Notes under the pieces: generated by a model
The model's input: the letters and a program-made list of their open reading frames with translations, nothing else
The model's database searches: none
What the model was told of the DNA's origin: nothing
Made by a program: the position numbers and the translations under genes
Assembly: GCA_015680905.1 (NCBI GenBank)
Contig: CM027377.1
Span: 37,968,501-38,032,500 of the forward strand
Source: Coptis chinensis
Taxonomy: Eukaryota > Streptophyta > Magnoliopsida > Ranunculales > Ranunculaceae
DNA: 64,000 bases
Direction: 5' to 3'
Shown: positions 34,901 through 47,002 of the stretch, in pieces
Layout of the letters: each line of letters opens with the position of its first letter
Position numbering within the stretch: the stretch's first letter is position 1

Positions 34901-35720
34901 TTTGTAAGCAAGGACTACGCTGGCGAGTGATGATTGGCCGAGGTTTGGAACCCTCGTGGTGGAGTACTCTCTGACAGAATTGATAGATTACTAGCTTGGA
35001 TTAATTTATTACTTTTCCCCTTTTCTTGAAATTAAGTGATAGTATCTTTTAGTATTTGAGATAGAAGTGTATAACAAGTTTGGGGAAATCAACTCCTTTC
35101 GGTTGCAATCACGGAAACATAACGTTCACCGCCCATTTGCTATATGGGATTTGGTGGGATGTGTCATGTTACTCCATCTTTACTCCCTCATTAGTGACAG
35201 TGATAAGTTGGAAGGGAGCGAAGAGTTCCATTTGAATTACTTTCAGCTGACTTGTGAAGTTGAAAAGAGTCAGGACGAGGGTTTCCATATACCTCCACCT
35301 GCTATGTGAATTCTGTTATGTCACGTCATACTCTATGTCGTAGGCTTGGTGTTTGCTTCATAGGCTGCAATGATTGTCTTGGCATGATGTCTAGCATTAC
35401 TGGCCACATGTTAGATGACCTTCAATATAATCACAAATGTTGATAGTTTGTTGTGTGCATTTGTACTTAGATTATACTTTTCATGTTGCAGGCAAGACGA
35501 TCGCCACATGTTTCACCATTCACGCGCTATTTTTTGAAGAACTTCAAAAAGAACTTGTACTTGGAAGTGTGTCTAGTGATGTTATATCTACTGATTCATA
35601 TAGCATAACAATAGATGACATCTTTGATTGTACAAATTGAGTTGTATGTTGGGAAGGAACACTTGCGATATTTCAATTGGAGATACAATCACATGGCCCA
35701 AGACTTTTGTCGAGTCAATT
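31960..35720 (+). CDS. Second CACTA gene (Transposase_24/Ptta-like), discontinuous
   Basis: Pieces of a CACTA-associated protein lie in order on the plus strand. They are DKYDLPPDREAGIFLKA with ISWKGWKYRLRKVYDKFET (31975-32095), DWEKFIEICSTDEEN to LPHTSGRHGCARIEEE (32140-32270), RSRWYRHKNANYLWLHIQVR (32365-32425), DEIKSL (32568-32585) and VYGCDGKGRVRGLGIGVTKT (33655-33720). The order and the 'W..FI ... SGR.G.A' spacing fit plant Transposase_24 proteins of En/Spm elements. A possible last exon starts at about 35492 (KTIATCFTIHALFFEELQKE). A stop (TAA 32134-32136), another at 33742-33744, and the host fragment at 32766-33385 break it up. Exon borders are only partly clear. Confidence 0.6.
32747..33411. 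repeat. 26 bp direct repeats flanking the lipase fragment
   Basis: AACATGAGAAGAGTGTGGTC followed by AACTGC is present at 32747-32772 and 33386-33411. The left copy overlaps the end of the captured lipase exon; the right copy lies just beyond its outer exon. Such a repeat could be a by-product of template switching or filler-DNA repair during capture. Confidence 0.85.
32766..33385 (-). pseudogene. Captured fragment of a class-3 (diacylglycerol-type) lipase gene
   Basis: On the minus strand, opposite to the CACTA genes, three exon-like stretches with intron remnants spell the middle of a plant class-3 lipase. They are KYTSDEDDLTDNKWNLEL with AWLTKALEPALQLYKWVLPA (33241-33360, donor GTTAGT), SVSKIIASIQRSKVGIQDWS with LSDIIVGLYLIFLRRA and VEDVKGVKISSDS (about 32930-33137), and DLIYHTELAKGAYRENATSL with ARKSMLRE (about 32770-32868, acceptor AAAATAG). 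In the full enzyme this lies between the N-terminal membrane part and the catalytic GHSLGG region, which is absent here. The fragment sits between pieces of the second CACTA gene and is flanked by 26 bp direct repeats. I infer capture of genomic host DNA, since introns are kept. The lipase type is recalled, not searched. Confidence 0.7.
34147..34330 (-). pseudogene. Possible captured exon with a membrane segment
   Basis: About 60 minus-strand codons read SWNNLFHASWQQYLSDSDKY followed by a hydrophobic stretch (VSALALAVNMVFLIMLLPPF) typical of one transmembrane helix. It shares the strand of the lipase fragment 760 bp away and could be an N-terminal membrane exon from the same gene, but that is a guess. 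No ATG starts it and splice sites are not decisive. Confidence 0.25.
34340..35060. other. Non-coding stretch inside CACTA
   Basis: I see no coding signal, terminal repeat or known motif here. It lies between the second gene's middle and last parts and may be intron or inserted filler. Confidence 0.3.
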
Positions 35721-36394
35721 TGATGTATGTTGGTTAAACTTTCTTTATCCACCTTAGTTCATTTTGTATATGCTATTAACATGAAGATGGGTATATATGG
35801 AGTAATGGAAAATACTCATGTATGTAATGAAACGTGAAATATTTTGGGGTTTTGAAGAATGAAGTGTCGAAGATGTTTGTATAAAAACTACGAAAAAAAC
35901 TCTTGTACTGATACTTGAATTGCATTCTAGTAATATTTTGAGAAATGGAAGTGTATGTTTTGTAGAAATATTGAGTAAGGTAGTGTATGTTTTGATTGCA
36001 GTGTTATTTGATTACGTGCTTATTGTATCTAGATGAATGTATTTGGGTTGGCAATATTTGTTTTTTGTAGGTGCAACGAATATATGTAGGCAGCTTTAAT
36101 TTTTGCAGCATATTCTTTCCGAAAAAAAAAACAGGTGTGCCCAGAAAATTGATGGCTTAAAATGATCAAGAACAAATTGACAATTCTAAAATCAACGAAC
36201 TTCCACGTCAAGAAAAACAAAAAAAAAACCCAATTTCAAAATAAATTTGGGCGTAATTGACAGGTGAAAAGAACAACTTTGACGAACCTCACCCGTCAAT
36301 AATATTAAAAATAAATGATGGTTTGGAAACGTCAATATTAATTTGGCTATTTGACTGGCATTAACTGTAAAAAAAAAATACCACGGGGAAAAAC

Positions 36395-36925
36395 TTGGCG
36401 GGTGTAAATAAGCTTGGAATTGGAATTGGAATTGGACTCAGGCCTTGGAATTGGACCTACTTTATGTCAAAACGACCGGATCTAAATAAGCTTTCCAATG
36501 GACCTAGCCTTGCCCCAATCAGAGCTGTAAAAATAGACGAAAACAACATTGAAGTAATTTCTAGCAGCTGTGGCCTCTTCAAACTTAACCTACTGGACTT
36601 TGGGCTCACATTAGAGGCCAAAGTCCCCCTTTTTGGCCCATGCACGAAAATGTAACCATAACCCTCTCCTATATAAAGAGAGTGAAGGCTAAACTTTTTT
36701 TTCCCCTTAGTCTCTAATTAGTTTAGGGCTAGAATTAGGTTTATAATTGTAGCCTCCATTAAAACCTTCATTAAAAAGCTTTAGTTCATCATATTCAATT
36801 CTTGTTTTATTATTTATGTCTTTAATTCACTGTTTTAGATTAATGAATCCAATGAAACAAATCTAAACCTCTATTAGAGGGGGTTTATGAAGTCAAGTGA
36901 GGATGATTGGTAACTAGTTTAGTTT
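36395..36925 (+). mobile_element. Truncated LTR fragment (plus)
   Basis: The fragment matches the LTR family in the plus direction: CCTACTTTATGTCAAAACGA, CTTTCCAATGGACCTAGCCT, TGGCCCATGCACGA and ACCTCTATTAGAGG. A TATA-like CTATATAAAGAG lies at 36669-36680. Both the TGATAAG start and the end are missing. GGAATT repeats at 36413-36434 mark its left edge, next to the lost CACTA end. Confidence 0.65.
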
Positions 36926-36929
36926 TGTT

Positions 36930-37560
36930 TTTGTAATAGAGTTTCAAGCCATTTGTTGTGAGTTTCTAGAGATAGAACTCATAACAAAGGGTCCCCCCCG
37001 CACCCCCATAAATCTCTTTGATGGGATTTATAATTACAATCATAGATGCTCATGCAAGATGTTCAAGAAAAGATGCAATGACTATTACCTACATATTAAT
37101 CTAAGTTTCAAAAATTAAATCCTAATTCAAGTACTACGTGAGATTTCTAGACAAATATCATAATGGAGAAGGGAACAATACCATTATCACTAAGTGCATA
37201 ATATAAACTTTATGATTTTATACCTTTTATACGACAAATAATACGTAATATACAACCTAATATGTGCTTCAACATTTACAACATGTTTCTATATCACCCC
37301 CAAATAGAATCATGCTTTGTCCCCAAAGTATGGAATGAAAATAAAGGATAGAGAGTACCATAGAAACGTGCTTGTAAATGGGAGCACCTGAAGAAGGCTA
37401 ATCTATACTAATATAAAAAAATAAAAACATACGCAACTCCTATATGAGTTCCACCCGTTATGGGGATAGCATGAAATAATAAATAGCGCTTGGGACATAA
37501 GCGGGGACTCTAACAGAAATAAAATAATATCATACGCTCACAATTCAAGCATGCACATAT
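36930..37560 (-). mobile_element. 3' tail of an old LTR element (minus)
   Basis: Read in reverse, this matches the plus element between about 28310 and 28800. It has CTTATGTCCCAA, CCCATAACGGGTGGAACTC, the sequence around ACGTTTCTATGGTA, GGGGACAAAGCATGATTC with TTTGGGGGTGATATAGAAAC, and TTAGATTAATATGTAGGTAA. It is the far end of a minus-strand relative whose gag-protease part lies at 39540-44280. Strongly diverged. Confidence 0.6.
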
Positions 37561-38860
37561 CGTGGGTCTAATAAGCACCCAAAACTGTAATATTAAACCC
37601 CGAGAGACATAGCATTTTGGTCGATTATGTGTTTAATAATCATGTAATAATCATATTTTCGTACTTTTGCAGGTTTTTGCATTTAAAATGAATATAATGA
37701 TAAAACATGCATCGAAGTACGGGAATACTGGAATATGTGAAGTTCCCACTCAACCCCCAAGCCCAAAAAAGAACAAAACCCGGTCTGAAACGGGCCTACA
37801 TATAAAGAAGCAACAAACTTTCGAAGCTCAAATCTGATAAATCTGGGTGCCGACGTTGGCTAGTGAACTGCCAGAGCGACAAAGCTCTACGCAAAGACAG
37901 AAAGTTGTAAAAATGCCAAAATCGGCGCTGCCACTGGACATACTAAGTGGACCCACTCGACGGGGCCAAAAGGCATGACAAGTTAGCATAGGCAGGTGGC
38001 AAGAGATGGTCACAAAATTGTGCCACCTTGCAATGAGAGAAGACACGTACCTGTTCAAAGATTGAAATGAAATTGAGCAAAGGGACAAATACAAAGCACA
38101 AAAGGACGAAACATTAAATGAATATCAAAACTTTGGTTTAAAGGAAGTCACATGCAAACAAAACTTTGAATATCAAAGTTTTGAATCTCTCAATTCAACA
38201 AAAGGCCAAAACTCAATTAAACCGTCTCCAAATCTCGGCCCTATATATACGAGGGGTAGCCTTCATATTTCCTTCAACATTTTCATGCTTTAGCTTCCGT
38301 TTAGCAGATAGTTAGTTTTATTTCAACATTCCGTCATTTTTTTCATTCCAAAGAGCTTAAATAATCGTAAGTCATTTTACCCTTAATAACATCATTTCTT
38401 TTCTAGTTTAATTCATGTCCTGCATTTATTTACTTAATGTATACAAAATGACCATGAGCAAATCCCCTCGGGGGAGGGTTATCTTTGCTCGTGTGAGAAT
38501 CCGGATTGACTCTTTAATATTCTAGAATCACTACTTAGGAATTAGGCATAGATTAGACATCCGGTCCCAAAATGATGAGGACTGTACAAATTTGAGATCT
38601 TGATGCTCGAAACGAGTCGTCGTCGCTGACCCAAAAAAATGTCTCTCGGGACTCTATGGTGTCGAGCACCAAATTAATGTGGAATCGAGCCAGGAGCTGA
38701 AATGATATTCCAGATGAAATATTAGTTCAACTCCTTATGCTAGTCTTGCGATCTCGTTTCGGAGATGTGGGTGGGCATCGCCTAGGGATCAATACTCGAC
38801 GTTTGGGAGAAGGGGGTTCATGAAATAATTCAATAACATAATTAAATTTCATAACTACCT
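37561..38860 (+). mobile_element. LTR-like insertion of a second subfamily (plus)
   Basis: The left edge TAATAAGCACCCAAAACTGT resembles the TGATAAGAGCCCAAAACTGT start of the local LTR family, but the rest (CGGCCCTATATATACGAGGG near 38238, CCCTCGGGGGAGGG near 38466) is different. It splits the old minus-strand element, since homology resumes on both sides. The right end and a target duplication were not found, so it may be a solo LTR or a fragment. Confidence 0.4.
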
Positions 38861-38869
38861 AACCTATAC

Positions 38870-41800
38870 TCTACTGGAGTAAATATGATAGGCAAAAGGT
38901 GGCAAAAAGTTTTGAAATGAAAGACCAAATACGCCACCCCCAAACAAAATTTGAAAACTCTTTTTAAGTTTGAAAATTTTTGTTTGGCCTATACTCCAGA
39001 AATGTGGTATTTTACAAAAACTTGGGTCATTTAAAGTTAGATTCCCTAGACTTTCTAATATATGTTAATGTTTTTAATTTTTTTTAATTTTTATACGTTT
39101 TATTTTTTTGAAAAACAAAATTACGAGAATAAAATATAAACTCACCCCATATAGAAACACTACTCAAACAACCAGAAAAAGTGCAAGAGATGAATGTGTA
39201 AGTTACATGAAAGGTGCATTCCTATGACATAAGATTGGGGATGGAGTACACCGAAGAATAAAATGAGTCTTATATAGTCAGATACTCGAGACTTTATCTA
39301 AAACATGTATTAACATGCATTTGACCATATATTAACAATCTAAATAGTTATAGATCTTTCCATAAATAATTAACATGGAATACACCCCAAATAGAATCAA
39401 GCACCAAGATTTTCTACCATCGGCGTGGCTTAAATGGAATGAGAATGAAGTCTAATGGACCTATAACCTAATCTAACATGTAATTTCTTCTTCTTCTTTG
39501 AGCGAAAGGGTGTCCAAGTGAATGATCGTGAGAAAATGAATGGTTATGGAAGATACATGGGACATGGATAAGTTTTAGAAGGAAGGAATGGAAAAAATGA
39601 GAAAGTGTCAGGTGGCTTGTCCTTAGGTATTATTTCTTCACCAGATGGGTTTAGAAAGTCATGAAGCACAGGAGGAACAAGAAGGTCAAGTGCAAACTCA
39701 AGGTTCATTTGGAAATGTGGAGGGCGGGGAACACTCGTGATGGAAGGTGAATGACTGACAGGATGATGTGAGGTGGGTGAATGGTCCTCAGCTAGTGTTC
39801 TTAGCTCTATATCATCAGAGGTCTTGAGATATGCAAGACATTCATCAATAGGTGGGTCAGAGGAATCACTGGGATAGAGGGTGAATTTTTTTTCTTCTGT
39901 CATGGCATTAAAGGATGAATGGATGTTAATAGGAGGGGACTCGCGAGGTGCCAAAAAAGGGTTGCAAAATAGTCAAAGGAAATCTTCCTCGATTTCATCT
40001 ATGTTCAGGGAGTCAAAATTATGATCTTTGTCTTCTTCCCTAAGAGGGGTATCTACTAGTATGGGAAGGAAAGTGTCGAAAGCACTAATGTGATATACAA
40101 AACTTTCAATAGATTTCACTTCTCCTTCTACAGGCAAACCTAGTTGTCCCTACTTGAGTCTAAACATGTTAACCTCCACACACAGATTTCCAAAGGAAAG
40201 AGTCATTGATCCATCCCGACAATTTATTTGGGCATTGGCAGTTGCCAAGAAAGGATGCCCTAAGATGATGGGAATAAAATCATGAGCAATTTCCGTATCA
40301 AGAATAACAAAATCAACCGGGTAGTAAAAATGCTAAACTTTAACTTGAATGTTTTTAACTACGCCTTTGGGATACTTAATAAAATGATTGGCTAACTGCA
40401 AAGTCATTTTGGTTGGTTTAAGTTGATGGAGACCTAATTGTTTATATAAATATAAAAGGAGTAAATTAACACTCGCCCCTAGGTCTAATAATGCAGTTGT
40501 TATGAAGTTATCGCTTAAGGTGCATTGTACAGTTGGACGACCAGGGTCCTTGTACTTAATAATTCCGTTATGTTCAGATAAATAGGGATATTGTTTAGTT
40601 AAAAAGGATTCATGGGGTATGTTGGTTGATAAACATAAAAATGAATAATCTACCTACGAAATGAACGATGAACTCAAAACGTAAGTAAACTACAACTGTG
40701 TTATGTGCCTATATTTATCAAAGTTTCTACTCTCAATTCTATCGAGATAGAGTGGAGTAACAAATTCGTTCCACTCCTAGTGCTCTAGCATGGAATGTTT
40801 TCTAATCTAATTAGTCGGTCTTAAGTCTAATGAGAGCTTTCTGAAGGGTGTTATACTCGATACCTATATGAAATTGATTATGTTGAAGTTAACTACTTAA
40901 TGCTATGGAAATATGATTGTTTTGAATCTAGATAAAGGATTAGAGGGAATTGAATCCACCTCGAATCCAACTTAATAACCTAGCATAGATTCTTGTATCT
41001 CGATTCTTAAAAGAAATTCGAGTTCTAATCCCTAGTGTTCATGGCATTTCTACCTAATACTAACTAGCATGTGAGGTCGTCCACCCATTCTCATGGCTTA
41101 ATCACCTACCTTCTAGATTGGAATAGATTCTACAATGCTTCTACACTATACCACTAAGTTTTCATCAAGGCTTCATCAACCCCTCTAATGGAGGTTTTAA
41201 CCTTGAGTCATCAAACCATCATTTCCCATTGAATTATAACTACACATCATATTAAAATTCTAACTTAACTAAATTGACTAACAATGTTTCAATCTACTTA
41301 AACTACTGAAATGATAATCAACAAGAATTAAAACTAGATCTATAAATTGAGATGACAAAATCAAAATTAACAAAATAACTATTTTATTTATCTAATCAAT
41401 CAAGAACAATGATTCAAAGACTTAATCTAAAACAAGAATTGAAAATGGAACTAAAACTTAATTAAAATCTTAGATCTAGAATTATCTATATTGTTTTAGG
41501 TCTAACTAGCTACCATTAACAAAGAGCTAAGCTTTGGTTTTTATACTTTCAGATCCAAAAATCGTGCATGGGCTTGGAGTCATGTTTTGGGCCAGAGAAT
41601 CAGGCCCAAAACCCAATTCTTTCAGTCCAAAAAGTCCTCTTCAGCTGCAGTTAGCTTCAACAGAATTTTCGTCCACTTCTGCTCCTCTGATTGGGTCAAG
41701 GCTTGGACCATTGGAAAGCTCTTTCCGAGCCGGTCGTTTTGACATAAAGTAGGCCCCATTCCGAGGTTTGAGTCCAAAGATACGCCCTCTAAGTTCTGCG

Positions 41801-44800
41801 GACTTGTGTCTTGTTTTACGCCCGTGTCGACTTTTCAGCTTTTGACCGGCTTTAGGAAGGCTTTGTCTTCTTGAATCTTGGCCTTTAATCATGGAACTCC
41901 TTAGTAACCGACCTTTGCTCCTTTATCTCGCTAAAGTGGCACATTTCTGCACATAATGGACTTTGAAACCTGAAATGCATAAAAACAACGGTGTTAACTC
42001 TTAATTATTACTCACATAATTGGTCTAAAAAGTATGATCATATTCTGAGGGTTAAAACTACAGTTTTGGGATCTTATCATTGGTTCTCCTTTTTGTGGTG
42101 CACAACTCTTTTAGAAACTTAGCATATCCAGATAGACTTTTTATAGCATCTAGAAAAGGTAGGTTTATAGTCATATTTTTAAACACTTCCTTAATCTCAT
42201 CAAAATTCTCATCCTTTTTAGACACAACTAGTCTCTGGGGAAATGGCGATTTTTCTCTATATTTAGCATATGGGTCAACATAAATATGGAGAAACGGTGA
42301 TTTTTCTCTATGCTTAGCATATGGGTCAACATAAATATTAACCTTGTTTTTATCTTTTGCCGTTTTCTAACTAGGTTTCCATATTGGAACCTCTACAGGT
42401 GTAGGATCATCAATTTCTATTATGGGATCTTATAAGGTTTTCCCTTTTGGTTGTGGTTTAACTGGTACTTCTATAGTTGTTGGGTCTTCAGTTTCTATGA
42501 CAGTATTTGGTATGGTTTCATTCTTAGTTTGCGGGTGATCTATAGGCATAGTCGTCACTTGGTTATCAACTACTTTACTCGAACGAAGGGTAGTGACTGC
42601 CTATAGTTCCCCTTGGTTTATATTACCATGACATTGAATACTATTTACTTCGAAGGCAGTGTTTGTTGACTTAGGATTAAACACTGCTTGACCTGGAAAC
42701 ACGCCTTGTTGGTTATTATTTTGGTTAGGAGACAACTCAAGTACCTTTTGGCACAAAGATTGCATCATTTGTATCGTTTGTTGTAGCATGATAAAGTTTT
42801 GATCATGTTGATCTTTCATATATCTGGAGTTTTGTTCATTTTGTTGCTTCATCAAGTTAGAGTTTTGTTCATTTTGTTGCTTCATCAAGTTTAGATTTTG
42901 TTCCTTTGTTGCATTGTTGCAAATTTGATTTTGATGTTGCAGCAAAGTTACTACTACGTCCTCTGTAGATGGTTTAACTGGTGGAGTGACTGGAACTAAG
43001 GCTTGGTGCGTGGTCATGTCTTGATGTTGATCGATCTGGGTCATGAGCACAAAACTTATATTCTGGTCATGTAAATCACCTTGTCCTAGATATTGGTTAA
43101 ATTATTAAAAGTTTGTAGTGGGCCTAACGTTTTGATAATTAATACCTGGGGGTATAGGTTGTTATTGTTGATTATAATTAGTGTTTTGCATCCATTGTTT
43201 GTTAGGGTTGGTGAAAGCGTAATTATCTATAAGTTGTGGTGGCGGTGAACCGTAGAGTAAGGGACTAAAGGAATTGGTATGGTTGGGATTAAAATATACA
43301 TTACATGGAGGGGAGTTGATGTTCATGACTGGAGTGGGTATCGCTTCTTAATTATGAACAGAGAGGGCATCTACCTTTTTAGTGAGGGATTCAATTAAAG
43401 TTCTAAGTTCAGGATCTTGTTTTACCTCAAACATCTTTATGCACTTAACCGCTGTTGAAGAAGAAGTATTGGAGTGGGAGTAATCGTTACCTCCCTAGTT
43501 GTTACTTTTCTTGGATTGTATCTAAAAAGTTATAAGCATCTGTGGCTCCTTTACTTAAGAAATTCCCTCCATTCATGATGTCTAAAGTCTCCTTATAGTG
43601 TTGGGATAGGCCTTTGAAGAAGGCACGAACTAGTGTGTCTTTACCAAGATTATGATGGGGACATTCTACTAGAAGATCAGTGAAATGATTCCAAGCCTCA
43701 GAAAATGATTCTCGAGGCTTTTGGCAAAAGAAATGAATATGTGATAGCATCTTATCAGTCTTCTGTGGTGGGTAAAATTGTTCCATAAATAATTCAACTA
43801 GTTTTTCCCATGTGTCGATAAAATTTGGCTTTTGTGCTGTTAGCCAAGTTGCTGCTTTGTTAGCTAGGGTGAAAGGAAACACCCTTAGCTTTATTTGTTC
43901 AGGTCTTACGTTAGGATGATGATCGAATTGTAGTAATTATTTGTTGTATCCTATGTAAGTGTTGATAAGGCTTCTCATGGAAAACAGGTAGCAGATTAAA
44001 TATATTAGGGGGATTCTAAAATCTCCCGTAGTATCTGCAAGAATTATGCAGGACTTAGGTCCATCGTTTAAAGCCTTATAAAAATTAGAGAGGGGTCTCT
44101 CTGCTATTTCTTCACCCATTGCTACAGATATAGTTAGGGTGGGTGTAGGTGGTGTATGTGTAGTGATGTGTGAATTTCTAGATAGGCGTTGATTTTTGCG
44201 TCTACGATAAACTAATAAGGCAGGTTTATGCATACCAGATCTTAATCTCATGCAAGTTTTAAGTTTAATAGGCAATTTCTAATGAGTATGCAAAAATTAG
44301 CCTGATTATTACTAGAAATAGAATTCTCTTACAGTAGATTTGAGGATGTAAAGAGGTGTTACCTGGAGCATTCTTGCTACGCGTATAAATAGCGCCTTCA
44401 ACAGCCTTGAAGCACGAATACTAAAACTTTTCAAACCAACGGCCAGACCACTTAAGAATTGAGGGAGGTTGTCCATGCGTGCACGTTCCTTAATTAGAGA
44501 ACCCCAATTCTTTCAATTTCTAGACACCGTATAATATGAAAAAAAAATTATGCAATTACTAGAGTGGTTGGGCATACGGGTACTGTACTGTACTCGTGAG
44601 GTAATATTGCAGTTAATATAAAAAATAAATCTATTCTACATCAAATGGGGCACGCTAAAAAAATAGGCTAAATTGGGTGCGGGTCGCGTTTTGGTACTTT
44701 TTTTTATAATAATTTTTTGTAAATTTAAAGGAGCGTGAAGCACGCTTTAGAATAGGTCAAATCGGGCGCGGGTCGTGCCTAGGGTGTAATGTGCGGGGCG

Positions 44801-45048
44801 CACTTTGTGAAGACAAATTTAGGGTGCGCGCATGCTCGTAAGTTAAAACTAGGGTTTGATTTTTTTAGGGTCAGGTCACGGGAGTGCAAGGAGTTGGTGT
44901 ATCAACTCGTATGCACTCAGGCAGTAGCAGAAAAATTTCCAAAAATTACAAATATTGTTTTCAGTGTTGTTTTTGTGAATAGTAAAAACAGTTTTGCTTA
45001 TTCTAAACACGCTATACATAACAAAGCAAGATGGCAAGCGGCGCCATT
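38870..45048 (-). mobile_element. Old Athila-like gag-protease element (minus), broken
   Basis: Reading right to left: a primer site AAATGGCGCCGCTTGCCATC (about 45023-45047); a gag capsid region at 43502-43882 (FPFTLANKAATWLTAQKPNF, PRESFSEAWNHFTDLLVECP, a Retrotrans_gag pattern); a Gln/Asn-rich linker with NLMKQQNEQNS repeats (42601-43050); an aspartic protease region (about 40060-40560, LLDLGASVNLL and PIILGHPFLATANAQ); then an ORF piece at 39544-39954. A TTTGGGGGTGGCG tract at 38933-38950 matches the plus element at about 26430. No reverse transcriptase or integrase is seen. It is broken in many places and holds a solo LTR (40627-42079). Confidence 0.7.
40627..42079 (-). mobile_element. 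Solo LTR (1453 bp) with TTGGT duplication
   Basis: Read on the minus strand it begins TGATAAGATCCCAAAACTGT and ends at TTATCA (TGATAA at 40627 on the plus strand). The 5 bp TTGGT lies on both sides (40622-40626 and 42080-42084), a perfect target-site duplication. It separates gag from protease of the older element. No internal region or second LTR lies next to it, so it is a solo LTR left by LTR-LTR recombination. Confidence 0.88.
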
Positions 45049-45640
45049 TGTGGAGGTGCGAATCTCTTTAACTAGTCAAACAATGACTATAGAGATGTAG
45101 GTTGTTTGCTAGGGATCAAGAAAGGCGAATCGATGACTAAACTAATAGCCAATCAAGTCGCATGGTGGATTACCCATCTCTAATCTCTTCTCATCATTAA
45201 ATCTACTATTTTAGTATAATTATTTACTATTTTCATATCATTATTACTCTATCATTAGTTAATAGTTTGATTAGTCTAAATTCGTGTCAAGTATGTGCAA
45301 GTAAGAGTGGAGAACACGATTACTCTTATATAACAACATGTTTATAGAGTATTAATATAGATTGATTAGAATGATTTTAGCATGTTAGAACTACTATTTT
45401 CACTTCTAATTTATTTATCTTGTCATAATCCTACACAATTTCATATTTTCAATGTTTTCTTCTCTCAAACACTAGTCTTTCAATACTCATTACAAATAAA
45501 AGAAAAGATGAATAAGAAAAGTTAAAAAGTCTTGTTTTCATTCATCACCATTCCTCCCATCTTAAGATTTAGGATGAACTTCAATCACAACTAAACAACC
45601 ATCAATACTCAACCACTATACAACATCTCCAGCTATACTC
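45049..45640 (-). repeat. LTR remnant next to the primer site (minus)
   Basis: On the minus strand the sequence ends CACCTCCACA directly before AATGGCGCCGC, as an LTR end should before a primer site. AT-rich sequence with AGTAAGAGTGGAGAAC (reverse sense) resembles the 3' part of the local LTR family. The other end is lost where LINE-like sequence starts near 45650. Confidence 0.45.
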
Positions 45641-45654
45641 AAGAAAAGTGATGA

Positions 45655-45985
45655 CTGGTCTACTTTTTTGCAAGGGGGAATACATAAAAAGATGAGGAGC
45701 ATGGAATAAGAATAAGCACTCGACTATTTGGAATGGTATATGGTGGGCACTAGAAGAAATGTATAGCTACACATCATCTGGATGATTGGTAATGGAAAGC
45801 AAATCAATGTTTGGAAGGATAACTCGCTTGGCACACAAGCAATTTGGAGCATGCTACCCATTGATCATAGTTTTTAGGCTATAGGCTATAACGCCAAATT
45901 GAGTGATTACATACTCAATAGTCAAGTCAATAACTAGTGGAACTTTCCCTCCCCCCCCCACTCAATGCTATTTTCATAATGCTAG
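45655..45985 (+). mobile_element. LINE fragment (plus)
   Basis: Frames on the plus strand give HSTIWNGIWWALEEMYSYTS, IGNGKQINVWKDNSLGTQAI and LSDYILNSQVNNQWN. This is the segment between reverse transcriptase and the zinc-binding zf-RVT domain of plant L1-type LINEs. At least one stop (TGA at 45782-45784) and a frame change break it. No poly-A or duplication is visible. Confidence 0.55.
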
Positions 45986-46555
45986 GGGTGGATGTACGTG
46001 ACTTTATTGCAGCAGCCAAATGAAAGTATATAGAATGAATTGCTTTGAGAGCACACCTTTAATTGGTTTGATTCTATGAAAGTAATGAAATGTGTGATTG
46101 AGTTTAACTACTTCATATAGTTATTTACTCCAACATGATTTCATGTGTTGGGTTTTAACTTTATTCATGTGGTTTAGATTGGGGTATTCACGGGATCAAA
46201 GTTGGGTAATGGGTATGCATAGAGTGTAAATTATGGATCAAAGTTGTAGGTATTTTTCGATATATCCACGATATTTGCACAAGCCCTAATGTAAAATATC
46301 CCTAGGGGATATATCCATGATACATATCCATAAATCAGGGGTCGATATATCGCCCTATCCCGATATTTTGTACTATGGATGGAAGTGATTTTGTAGCCAT
46401 CATATGTGATGAAGCTTCAAATGTGTGCTTCATTTGGTGGGTAATGGAAAATGCTACAATATGCATGACCCTAACAATGTGATCAATCATTACTGTAGAA
46501 TGAAAAACATTATCAAAGACCAATAGACTCGAATTTCACGAGCACCTCGATCAGC
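45986..46555. other. Non-coding stretch, no gene recognised
   Basis: Contains a cluster of GATATATCC / GGATATATCC words (46255-46350), which gives short inverted repeats. Nothing else stands out. Confidence 0.35.
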
Positions 46556-47002
46556 TCTCAAATGTGCGTTTTATTACCCTTATATTGCTGCACTACAACC
46601 CTTCTTACGCTTAATGAAAAGACAACTCATAGCTTTTATTGTCTTTTTCAGGTTATAGAGAATTTCAGACCACTTATCATAAAATATGCGTTAATTAGCA
46701 CCTAAAAGAGCCTTAATCACGCTTATTATGAAGACCATAAGCTGTTATAAAAAAATGCTGAAAAAGTCGAAGTCAACGGTCAAAGTCAAAGGTCAAAGTC
46801 AAAGGTCAAAGTTAAAGGTCAAAACCCTCAACTCAGAAGACCAGAGATGGAGGCCCTTATCTCAAAATATGGCATTCTCAAAAACCTACCTTAGTCAAGA
46901 AGAAATCAAAAGGCAAAAGAAAAAACAAAAACAAAAGTGAAGTGTGAGGTGTCTCAAAAGTAATGGAGGAGGCAAATCAGTAGAAGGAAAAGTAGGGGTA
47001 TA

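Larger units (their letters stand above)
16762..36390 (+). mobile_element. Large CACTA (En/Spm) element with nested LTR insertion
   Basis: The left end CACTATGTGAAAACAACA at 16762 is a CACTA-type terminus. Subterminal motifs of the ACCTGTCAATAAATT / TTGACGGGTTT type (16815-16850) are mirrored near the right edge by CCTCACCCGTCAATAATATT and CGTCAATATTAA (36290-36345). Inside are a TNP2-type transposase gene, a second CACTA-associated gene and a host-derived lipase fragment. The LTR element at 21737-31600 adds 9.9 kb, so the CACTA element was about 9.8 kb. I do not find a right terminus matching CACTATGTG; the edge near 36390 meets an LTR fragment and looks lost. The coding regions carry several breaks, so it is probably inactive. 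Confidence 0.75.

Noticed and set aside
36360-36395. Right terminus of the large CACTA element at the A-run
   Set aside because: The expected complement of CACTATGTG is absent; only a weak match to the poly-A next to it, so the end is treated as lost.
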